From assembly GCA_030694465.1 (NCBI GenBank), contig JAUXYJ010000082.1, forward strand, positions 1 through 44,889: 44,889 nt of DNA, given 5' to 3'. The DNA comes from Deltaproteobacteria bacterium. Lineage in GTDB: Bacteria; Myxococcota_A; Polyangia; Polyangiales; Ga0077539. This document shows, piece after piece, positions 1-7,145 of the stretch; the first letter of the stretch is position 1; each line of letters starts with the position of its first letter. The position numbers were made by a program, and so were the translations under genes. The notes under the pieces are model-generated. The model ran no database searches, was not told the DNA's origin, and saw only the letters and a list, made by a program, of their open reading frames with translations.

Positions 1-9
1 TGTCGCCGA

Positions 10-913
10 GGGCCTTTGGACTTGTCTGAAGGCCCTGGATTGAAACAAGTTGCACTCTCACGTGTCCAGCGGGTCGGCCAGGGCCTTTGGTCTTGTCTGA
101 AGGCCCTGGATTGAAACTCCCACTGCCCCATGCTGGTGAGCACGGTCACTGGGTGGGCCTTTGGACTTGTCTGAAGGCCCTGGATTGAAACTAAGGTATC
201 TAGATAAGATGGGGGCTCGCCCAGGGCCTTTGGACTTGTCTGAAGGCCCTGGATTGAAACCGGCCTTGAGCTCGTTAATCGAGGGGCGCCTTCGCGCGGG
301 GCCTTTGGACTTGTCTGAAGGCCCTGGATTGAAACGAGATGATCGAGCGCGCCCAATACATGCTGCGCACACGGGCCTTTGGACTTGTCTGAAGGCCCTG
401 GATTGAAACACATTCGCGACTCGTTATCAGACACTTTGACTTGGGGGCCTTTGGACTTGTCTGAAGGCCCTGGATTGAAACGGGTTGCGTGGCAGCGAAG
501 CGGGACGCAAGCTCCGGTCGGGCCTTTGGACTTGTCTGAAGGCCCTGGATTGAAACGCCTCCATGGTTGCTGCGATCCCCTGCTCGATTACGGGCCTTTG
601 GACTTGTCTGAAGGCCCTGGATTGAAACGACTGCGAGCGCCCAGTGGTGCACGAGGTGCGAGGGCCTTTGGACTTGTCTGAAGGCCCTGGATTGAAACGG
701 CAAGTATTACGACAAGTGCAGCGCCAACGCGGGGGCCTTTGGATTTGTCTGAAGGCCCTGGATTGAAACGTGACCTGCGACCTGCACGCAGGTGACTGGG
801 TGTGGGCCTTTGGACTTGTCTGAAGGCCCTGGATTGAAACCGCAGAGCATCCAGCGGCGAGGGGACTACCCGCAGGGGGCCTTTGGACTTGTCTGAAGGC
901 CCTGGATTGAAAC
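10..913 (+). CRISPR. CRISPR array, 13 repeats of 37 nt, no cas genes in window
   Basis: Thirteen 37-nt repeats start at 10, 81, 155, 224, 299, 373, 445, 520, 592, 662, 733, 804 and 877, separated by 12 unrelated spacers of 32-38 nt. Each repeat begins GGGCCTT, has AAGGCCC at repeat positions 20-26 (a perfect 7-bp stem with a 12-nt loop) and ends ATTGAAAC. An ATTGAAAC end is known from many type I and type III arrays as the 8-nt 5' handle of the crRNA, which implies transcription on the plus strand with the leader to the left, outside the window. Two repeats vary by one base, both in the hairpin loop: repeat 2 (position 11, A to T) and repeat 11 (position 12, C to T). Bases 1-9 are probably the end of another spacer, so the array is likely longer. 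The subtype cannot be settled without cas genes. Confidence 0.97.
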
Positions 914-1228
914 CCAGTGGTATCGAGTGACGAGGGAGGCTCTCCCTCTCCAGACCGGCGCCGTGCCCAGCGCCCCATTTCGCAGGGTTTGTGCCCTTGG
1001 CTGAGCTTGCGACGCGCTCGGGAGGCCGATCGACGCGCTCGGGAAGCCCATTTTCGTGGCAAATGCGCCCATTGCGCCGCCCCGCTGGCCGAGGGCTCTG
1101 GGTGAGTACCCACTAAACCCTGCAAATGAGCGCAATGGACCTGCGTCGATCGGTCTCACGAGCGCGTCGATCGGTCTCGTGGGGGTGGCGATGGGTCTCT
1201 TGAGCGCGCTCGTGGGTCCCCGATGCCC
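914..1228. repeat. Non-coding stretch with 21-bp repeat units in both orientations
   Basis: No convincing gene lies between the CRISPR array and the SUMF-fold gene. Two units with 21-bp spacing occur at 1010-1027 and 1031-1048. About four degenerate 21-bp units follow from 1143 (at 1143, 1164, 1185 and 1206). The two clusters carry the same core, GAGCGCGTCGATCGG, on opposite strands: the minus strand around 1010-1048 and the plus strand around 1143-1184. They are therefore inverted relative to each other around a centre near 1095. Whether they form a cruciform, bind a protein or are debris of a repeat element cannot be told from sequence. Confidence 0.6.
932..948 (+). terminator. Hairpin just past the last CRISPR repeat
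   Basis: GAGGGAG (932-938) and CTCCCTC (942-948) form a perfect 7-bp stem with a 3-nt loop, 18 nt after the last repeat. It could end or protect the pre-crRNA transcript. No T-run follows, so intrinsic termination is uncertain. Confidence 0.35.
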
Positions 1229-2257
1229 TCACCACACGTCGTACGCGCACCGAAAGCCCAGCCACGGGGCGCGCTCGCCGGCGCCGGTGCGGGCGCGGTA
1301 GCTCGTGCGGGCCTGGTACGCGGGGGCGATGTACGAGCCGCCGCGGTAGATCCGGTGGTCGTCGCGGGGGTGGGTGTTGCGGGGGGCGATACGCAGGGTG
1401 TTGCGGGGGTAGCGCGAGGTGCTCTGGGCCCAGCTGGGGCGCGCGTCGTTGCGCTGCTCGGGGCCGTCGTCAAACGCGTCCTCGACCCACTCGGCGGCGT
1501 TGCCCGCGAGGTCGACGAAGCCTTCGGAGGTGGCGCCGTCGGGGTAGCTGCCCACGGGGGCGAGGTACGCATAGCCGTCTTGCTCGGAGAGGCAGGTGGC
1601 CGAGGCGATCCCGAGGTTCGCTAAGCGGGGGTTGTAGAGGTTTCCCCACGGAAAAACCCGGCCATCGCGCCCACGGGCGGCCCGCTCCCACTCGGCCTCG
1701 GTGGGCAGCCGACCGTGGGCCCACGCGCAGTACCTCGCCGCGTCATGCCACCGCACCATGGTCACCGGAAACTCCCGCGCGCCCAACGTTCCCGCCCCCG
1801 GCGTGACCGCGATGCTCGCGCACGCGCCCGCATCGACGCAGCGCCAGTACGCGTCCACGGTCACCTCGGCGCGGTCCATCGCGTACGGGCCCAAGAGCAC
1901 CCGGTGTTGTCCCTCTTCGCGGTACGTAATGTAAGCAAAATTGCTGCTCTCACAGAGTGACCCGAGCGTGCTCGCTTCGAAGGGATCGGTCAGCCCGGCG
2001 CAGCGCCACGCGAGCTGCGGCAACACGCTCCCTTCGCGCTCACACACGTGCTGCGCGCGCTCGATGTCCTCGGCGCTGGCTCCCATCACAAACTCGCCCG
2101 CGGGGACATAGATCACCGACGGCGCCGCGAGCGCGACGGGGCCTCTGCGCGCGGTGTCTCCCCAGCCCTCGCGAGCCTGTGCGCCCAGGGCGTGCGGACC
2201 CAGTGTGAGCGCAATACTCAGTAAAAATACAGCTCGAATGGGTCTCTTGGCGTTCAT
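1229..2257 (-). CDS. Secreted SUMF1/FGE-fold protein, probably non-catalytic
   Basis: 342 residues with an N-terminal signal peptide (about 1-26, hydrophobic FLLSIALTLG, cleavage near ALGAQA). The rest follows the formylglycine-generating-enzyme/SUMF fold: VPAGEFVMGA near 51-60, the signature LPTEAEWERAARG at 184-196 with FPWGN after it, GNAAEWVED near 252, RGGSY at 305-309 and a closing LGFRC at 333-337. In true FGE two active-site cysteines follow the GGSY motif. Here that stretch reads IAPAYQARTSY, with no cysteine, so sulfatase-activating chemistry is unlikely; a binding or structural role is my inference. The ATG overlaps the amidase stop by 4 bp (2254-2257), so the two genes are probably co-translated. 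Confidence 0.88.
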   Translation of the reverse strand: MNAKRPIRAVFLLSIALTLGPHALGAQAREGWGDTARRGPVALAAPSVIYVPAGEFVMGASAEDIERAQHVCEREGSVLPQLAWRCAGLTDPFEASTLGSLCESSNFAYITYREEGQHRVLLGPYAMDRAEVTVDAYWRCVDAGACASIAVTPGAGTLGAREFPVTMVRWHDAARYCAWAHGRLPTEAEWERAARGRDGRVFPWGNLYNPRLANLGIASATCLSEQDGYAYLAPVGSYPDGATSEGFVDLAGNAAEWVEDAFDDGPEQRNDARPSWAQSTSRYPRNTLRIAPRNTHPRDDHRIYRGGSYIAPAYQARTSYRARTGAGERAPWLGFRCAYDVW

Positions 2258-3825
2258 GCCGGGTCGACCACGGGCGAGGGCCGCCCGGGGTCATTGCGTG
2301 TGTAGTTCTCGATCGCGGACATCAGCGCGAGCACGCGCTCGTCGTGCCACGCGGGGGCGATCACTTGCACGCCGACGGGCAGGCCTACGCTCGCTTGGTC
2401 CACGGCGATCGCGCGCCGCACGACGACATCGCGCGACGGCGGCCGAGTGAGATCGCTCTCGACGACGGTGGTCACGGGCAACACGCCAGCCGGAAAATGC
2501 GTGAGATTCCAGAACATCGTGTAGCTCGCGGCCTGGGCGAACTGAGCCCCAAAGGTGTGCGGTACGGCGGGGGTCGCGAACGGCGGCATGATCAGCGCGC
2601 TAATGCGCTGGGTTTGCATCATGTCTTCGATCACGGCGCGGCGCTTGCGGAGCTTGGCGACGAGCTTCCACAGGTCGTGCACCGAGCGCTCTCCGAGGCC
2701 GTCAAGAACGAGCGCGGTGAGGTCTTGCCCAGCCATTTTCGCTGCGCGCACCAAGGTCTTGCGCAGGTGTGCTGGGATCTTGCTCGCGAACAAGAGCCCC
2801 TTGAGGGTCACGTCAATGGGCGCGTCTCCGAGGGCTCTGCGGGCGGTCTCTGCGCCGTCTGCGCTCAGCGTCGCGAAGTACTCGCGGAGGGTCTCGCGCG
2901 GCTCGGGGATGGCGAAGTCCACGAGCTCACACCCGCTCGCGACGAGGGCCTCGCCGGCACGATGGAGCGCGCGCGAGAGAGCGGGAGAGGGGTCGATGAT
3001 CCCGTCGGTGTGGATGACCCCGATGCGCATTTTGTCGAGCGAAATCTCAGCGGGATCTCTCCACGGGAGCGGTCCCACGCGGCTGTCGAGCGCGTTGAGT
3101 CTCATCGGGTCGAGCGCGCGAAACGCGAGCGTCAGGTCTGCCACGGTGCGTGCGAGGGGGCCGCATTGCGAGCGGATCCCTTCTTGGCCGGGGAGCGAGG
3201 TGGCGAGCCCAAGGTTGGGCCAGCGGTCTTGCGTGGGCTTAAACCCTGCGACCCCTGAGAAGTGCGCGGGTAAGCGAATCGAGCCGCCGATGTCGGTCCC
3301 GACGCCGAGCATGGACGCCCCGTAGGCGATCGCGGCGGCCTCGCCCCCGGACGAGCCTCCGGGCGCGTGCGTGAGCTTGCGTGGGTTTTGGCACTGGCCA
3401 AACACCGGGTTGCGGCACTCAAACGACAGCATCAATTGCGAGACATTGGTGCGCGCGATGACAATGGCGCCGGCCTCGCGCAGGGCCTGAACGATCGCCG
3501 CGTCGCGCGTCGCGAAGGTGTTGACCCGCGACGGGAGTCCCAGGGTGCACGCGCTCCCGGCGATCTCGATGGACTCTTTGATGGTGATGGGCAGGCCGTG
3601 CAGCGGGCCCCACGATTCGCCCCGCGCGCGGGCCTGGTCGGCCTCGCGGGCCCGCTCAAGCGAGCCCTCGATAAACCGTTCGGTGAGTGAAGCGACCATG
3701 GGCTCAAAGCGGTCCGCGCGGTCGATCATCGCCTGAACGAGCGCCTCAGAAGTGAGCGATTGGTCTGCAAATCCAGCGAGAGCCTCGGTGGCCGAGAGCG
3801 TGTACAGCGGGCGTGAATCGGTCAT
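2254..3825 (-). CDS. Amidase-signature hydrolase, FAAH-like
   Basis: 523 residues, normal for the amidase signature family (Ser-cisSer-Lys hydrolases of amides and some esters). The catalytic Lys is in PITIKES (K83), the cis-serine is in APGGSSGGE (S158/S159), and the nucleophile is in GTDIGGSIRLP (S182). The stretch NPVFGQCQNPRK just before GGSSGG and the phrase SQCGPLARTV resemble fatty-acid amide hydrolase more than GatA. No gatB or gatC is nearby, so a role in tRNA amidation is unlikely. There is no signal peptide, so it should be cytoplasmic. It is the first gene of a two-gene operon with the SUMF-fold gene and starts divergently from era. The true substrate is unknown. Confidence 0.9.
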   Translation of the reverse strand: MTDSRPLYTLSATEALAGFADQSLTSEALVQAMIDRADRFEPMVASLTERFIEGSLERAREADQARARGESWGPLHGLPITIKESIEIAGSACTLGLPSRVNTFATRDAAIVQALREAGAIVIARTNVSQLMLSFECRNPVFGQCQNPRKLTHAPGGSSGGEAAAIAYGASMLGVGTDIGGSIRLPAHFSGVAGFKPTQDRWPNLGLATSLPGQEGIRSQCGPLARTVADLTLAFRALDPMRLNALDSRVGPLPWRDPAEISLDKMRIGVIHTDGIIDPSPALSRALHRAGEALVASGCELVDFAIPEPRETLREYFATLSADGAETARRALGDAPIDVTLKGLLFASKIPAHLRKTLVRAAKMAGQDLTALVLDGLGERSVHDLWKLVAKLRKRRAVIEDMMQTQRISALIMPPFATPAVPHTFGAQFAQAASYTMFWNLTHFPAGVLPVTTVVESDLTRPPSRDVVVRRAIAVDQASVGLPVGVQVIAPAWHDERVLALMSAIENYTRNDPGRPSPVVDPA

Positions 3826-3917
3826 GGATGTCCCGAACGTACGACGACATGGCGGTCGATGGTGTGCGTCCCCGCTTGGTTTTGCGTCGAATGCCGGTTA
3901 GAGACACGCGAACTATG

Positions 3918-4826
3918 ATGCGTTGCGGATGGATCGCCCTCGTCGGAAGACCCAACGTGGGAAAGTCCACACTTCTCAATGCCCTCGCGGGCCAAGACCT
4001 CTCGATCGTGACCTCGCGGCCTCAGACCACGCGTGATCGTATTCTTGCTGTGGTCACGCGCCCCGAGGCGCAAATGATCTTTGTCGACACGCCGGGGATC
4101 CACAAGCCCAGCGCGAGCCTTGGGCAGCGGATGAACCGCGAGGCCACCGCGGCGATCGCCGACGCGGACGTGGTGCTCATGGTGGTCGACGCGACCGAGA
4201 CCAACGACACGCTGAGCCGCGATGCGTACGTGTTTTCGGCGGTGCAGAAGAGCCACAAGCCCGTGGTGCTTGTGGTCAACAAGGTCGACCAGATCAAGCC
4301 ACGGTCGGATCTCTTGCCCAAGCTGCTCGCGTTTGATTCGTTGCACCCGTGGCTCGGCGTGGTGCCTGTTTCGGCGAAGAAAAACAACGGGATCGACCGG
4401 ATCGTGGCCTTGTGTGAGCCGCACTTGCCCGAGGGGCCCGCGCTGTTTCCGGCGGACGCGTTGACGGACCGACCCGAGCGATTTTTGGTCGCAGAGCGCG
4501 TGCGCGAAGCGGTGATCTACGAGACCACCGACGAGGTCCCGTACGTGACCGCCGTGGCGATCGAGCGCTTCGAAGAGGGCGAAAAATCCGTGCACATTCA
4601 GGCGACGATCCACGTCGAGCGCCAAGGGCAAAAGAAGATCGTCATTGGCGCCTCGGGTGAAAAAATCCGCGCCATTGGGCTGCGCGCGCGCACGGCCATC
4701 CAGAAGATCCTGGGCCGCAAGATCGTGCTCGAGCTCTGGGTCAAGGTCAGCCCCGACTGGACCCGCAATGACAGCGCGATGCGCGAGCTGGGGTATGGCG
4801 CCACGGGCCCCGCGCGGCGCAGCTAA
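3918..4826 (+). CDS. era: GTPase Era
   Basis: 302 residues from the chosen ATG, the usual Era length. GTPase motifs: GRPNVGKS (G1), DTPGIHKP (G3), NKVD (G4) and SAKK (G5). A C-terminal KH RNA-binding domain follows (KKIVIGASGEKIRAIG, then ILGRKIVLELWVKV and DWTRND). Era binds the 3' end of 16S rRNA and helps mature the 30S subunit. The open frame extends upstream to 3813, but that would overlap the divergent amidase start and add about 35 residues not typical of the family. MRCGWIALVGRP matches the normal N-terminus; an adjacent ATG at 3915 is an alternative. It converges with the Cys-rich lipoprotein gene across a palindrome. Confidence 0.96.
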   Translation: MRCGWIALVGRPNVGKSTLLNALAGQDLSIVTSRPQTTRDRILAVVTRPEAQMIFVDTPGIHKPSASLGQRMNREATAAIADADVVLMVVDATETNDTLSRDAYVFSAVQKSHKPVVLVVNKVDQIKPRSDLLPKLLAFDSLHPWLGVVPVSAKKNNGIDRIVALCEPHLPEGPALFPADALTDRPERFLVAERVREAVIYETTDEVPYVTAVAIERFEEGEKSVHIQATIHVERQGQKKIVIGASGEKIRAIGLRARTAIQKILGRKIVLELWVKVSPDWTRNDSAMRELGYGATGPARRS

Positions 4827-4854
4827 CGCGTGCACCCGGCGACGTCGCCGGGTG
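4827..4854. repeat. Palindromic repeat, copy 1 (after era)
   Basis: The arms CACCCGGCGAC (4833-4843) and GTCGCCGGGTG (4844-4854) are exact reverse complements and form a 22-bp palindrome. The 27 bases at 4827-4853 recur exactly at 6997-7023. It sits between the converging ends of era and the lipoprotein gene, so it could also work as a bidirectional terminator, although no T-run follows on either strand. Confidence 0.85.
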
Positions 4855-4858
4855 GGGC

Positions 4859-5629
4859 TCAGTTGCTCTCGCAGCGAAAGTGCCCCGGCGACGCAGCCGC
4901 GGCGCGAAGGCATCGCTCGCGAGGAACACAGCGGCCGAAGTCATCGGGTCTCAACGTGTTGGCTCCGACGCGATCGGCGATCTTAATGCAGGCATCACTG
5001 CCGCAATCCGAGGCTCTGCTGCACAAGCGAAGGTCCGCGCGTGGAGCGCAGATTCCCAGCGAATTGCGCTCGGATCCACCCCAGCACCCGTCCCCCGCGG
5101 CGCACGGAGCGCACGTGGGACCGACCCCACACAAGACCCCGGAGAGTGCCTCGGTGCAGCCCGTGGTCGCGGGCAGCACACCGGTCATCACCTGGGTTTG
5201 ATCGGGGTAGTAGCAGTTGAGATAGCGGACGGGATCGCTCCTGAGGATTCCACGCGCGAGAAATGCTCGACAGTAGGACAGTGGGACACAACCCCAGGCA
5301 CCTACGGGATTCGTGAATACCGTGCCTGTCACCCATCCTGGAATCACACAGGAAGTGGGACCATGCGGAGGATACTCGGCATCGGCGGGTCCGCAGATGC
5401 CTGCGATATCCGGCGGCCGTGCAGCTAGGCAATCGCAGTTAACAGGGTCATCGGGTGCGATCTGCCAGCCTCCAGCCGCAGGCCGACCCGTGAGGCAATC
5501 ACGAATCGGCCAATTGGCCTCGTCGAATGCGCTCGCAGGTGGGCCAGCGTCTTGGGGGGCAACGCTCACGCCGCAGTGACAGAGCGCCAGCGCGAGGAGC
5601 GTGGCAGCCAGTGTGTTCGCATGAGTCAT
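4859..5629 (-). CDS. Cys-rich putative lipoprotein, unknown function
   Basis: 256 residues from the ATG at 5629, chosen because it overlaps the upstream stop by 4 bp (ATGA, 5626-5629) and gives a proper signal peptide (THANTLAATLLALALCHCG) with a lipobox-like LALC. The mature part is rich in cysteine and proline (CDCLAARPPD, GPTCAPCAAGDGCWGG, CSRASDCGSDAC), suggesting a disulfide-stabilised protein in the periplasm or on the outer membrane. I recognise no known domain. It is the second gene of a two-gene operon and lies inside the segment bracketed by the twin palindromes. The open frame extends to 5707, but that would overlap the upstream gene further. Confidence 0.8.
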   Translation of the reverse strand: MTHANTLAATLLALALCHCGVSVAPQDAGPPASAFDEANWPIRDCLTGRPAAGGWQIAPDDPVNCDCLAARPPDIAGICGPADAEYPPHGPTSCVIPGWVTGTVFTNPVGAWGCVPLSYCRAFLARGILRSDPVRYLNCYYPDQTQVMTGVLPATTGCTEALSGVLCGVGPTCAPCAAGDGCWGGSERNSLGICAPRADLRLCSRASDCGSDACIKIADRVGANTLRPDDFGRCVPRERCLRAAAASPGHFRCESN

Positions 5630-6906
5630 TGCCCCACCGAGACAAAGACTGAGTCCACGACCCCAGAGCGTCGACCCGTTGCCATAGGTGGCCGCGTGCC
5701 AGCGCAAAGTGCCTGCGCTTGGTTTGGATCGTTGCGCAAGAGCACGGCGCTCAGGTCTGTGGGGTCGTCCACAAGGACAAACTCAAAGCCCTCGGGATAG
5801 CTCTGTGCGCGGAGCACATTCGGACGAATTTCGCAGCGTCCCAAGACCGTTCCGGGATCCGTGGGGCGACGCCTACAGCGGACGTTTGCCGTGGGAAACT
5901 GAAGGGTCGGCGCCAGCGCAGAAAATGTGTTCACCACCACGGACTGGCATGTGCCCACGTTGGCGATTTCTCCCGTGGCCGGATTGCATGCCAAGGATCT
6001 CGACGAAATCACTGGGACCCGCTGCCAGACCTGCTCTTCGAGCACGCTTGAAAACTGGGTTGTGATCGAGGCGAGCAGCGTGGCTTGCGTGGCCGGGCTG
6101 AGCAGGTTGTCGGGGCCATAGAGCGCCTCGACGTTGGCGGCCTCGTACGTGGGCAAGCCTCGGTCGTTTGAGCGAAAGCGCCCGGTGAGCTTGAGCGTGA
6201 TAAAGCCCGCGCAGAGGGTGGCCCCGGTGCTGTAGGTCCGCGAGATCAAGAACTGATCGCCGGTGTCACGGTTGGCGCCTTCGTAGATCTTGCCGTCGGG
6301 CTCAATGCGGAGCAGCGGTGTGAGGGCCATGTTGCCGACGCCCGAGGCCGGCCCATTGCGCACACACGGAAAAGGCAGGTTGGCCTGCAACTGCGGCGCG
6401 ATGGCCTCGTCGAGTTGTCTGATAAATTGCTTGCCAAAATCACTCCGTCGGGTGAACTGCGAGCACAGTCCGCGGTCGTAATGGCGCAAGATCTCGACGC
6501 CTGCGGGGATGCCAAAGCGGGCCGTGTCGATGCGGTCCGGGGGGCTTCCGGCGGCGGCGAATTGTCCAAACAATTGGGTCCAGCCAAAGTAGCGCTGCCC
6601 GCGCACATCGCCCACGCGACGAAACTCAAAGCCGTAGAGCGCGGCGGATTCGTCGCCCCAGTACTCGATGCGGTCTGCGCTGAGCGTGGTCTGTTGCTGT
6701 GCAAACAACACTGGGATGTCTCGCGTGTGTCGGTTGAGGTTGCTCACGCCGATGCTCGCGCCGCTTGCGGCCGTGGTGTGCAGCGTGAGGGCGCGTGGGT
6801 CCGTGGTGCGGCCGCCGCAGCCACCTGAGCCTTCATCTTCGCGACGTAGGCCCAACATCAGCGGGAGCAAATGGCTCGGATTGCGCTGTGCGGCGAGGAG
6901 CACCAT
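5626..6906 (-). CDS. Conserved-looking hypothetical protein, partner of the Cys-rich lipoprotein
   Basis: About 426 residues from an ATG at 6906; a GTG at 6918 would add four. A G-run just before the ATG may act as the ribosome-binding site. I recognise no domain. Visible features are a Gly/Cys-rich stretch near the start (EGSGGCGGRTTD), SADRIEYWGDESAALYGFEF, a mixed alpha/beta composition and about eight cysteines, which suggests export. The N-terminus (VLLAAQRNPSHLLPLMLGL) is a poor signal peptide, so the true start or secretion route is uncertain. It is coupled to the downstream lipoprotein gene by ATGA and is divergent from der. Confidence 0.72.
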   Translation of the reverse strand: MVLLAAQRNPSHLLPLMLGLRREDEGSGGCGGRTTDPRALTLHTTAASGASIGVSNLNRHTRDIPVLFAQQQTTLSADRIEYWGDESAALYGFEFRRVGDVRGQRYFGWTQLFGQFAAAGSPPDRIDTARFGIPAGVEILRHYDRGLCSQFTRRSDFGKQFIRQLDEAIAPQLQANLPFPCVRNGPASGVGNMALTPLLRIEPDGKIYEGANRDTGDQFLISRTYSTGATLCAGFITLKLTGRFRSNDRGLPTYEAANVEALYGPDNLLSPATQATLLASITTQFSSVLEEQVWQRVPVISSRSLACNPATGEIANVGTCQSVVVNTFSALAPTLQFPTANVRCRRRPTDPGTVLGRCEIRPNVLRAQSYPEGFEFVLVDDPTDLSAVLLRNDPNQAQALCAGTRPPMATGRRSGVVDSVFVSVGQ

Positions 6907-6996
6907 GGTCCCCCCCACAAAGCGAAAAGATCCTACCAGGGGTCGCGCGATAGAGCAATGGCTCTAGGTCATCTGTGGCGCCTTAGGTGCTGCGAT

Positions 6997-7023
6997 CGCG
7001 TGCACCCGGCGACGTCGCCGGGT
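6997..7023. repeat. Palindromic repeat, copy 2 (before der)
   Basis: An exact 27-base copy of 4827-4853. Here the palindrome extends further: GTGCA on the left pairs with TGCAC on the right (to about 7028), with one inserted T. It sits in the divergent gap between the 5626-6906 gene and der, a poor place for a simple terminator. This supports a repeat-element or boundary reading. Confidence 0.85.
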
Positions 7024-7145
7024 TGCACATCGGGTGATCTCTTGCCGTTGGGACTCGCAAATTGTGGGGGATCGTGGCAGTTGAAGTCGCGCAGTGTGTG
7101 GCAGGTTGGCTCCGCGCGCGCTGTGCCAAAGAGAGAGTACGAGAG

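Noticed and set aside
58..1159. Open frames across the CRISPR array and its flank
   Set aside because: They only translate the repeats (SIQGLQTSPKA-type peptides) or the 21-bp units and have no protein features.
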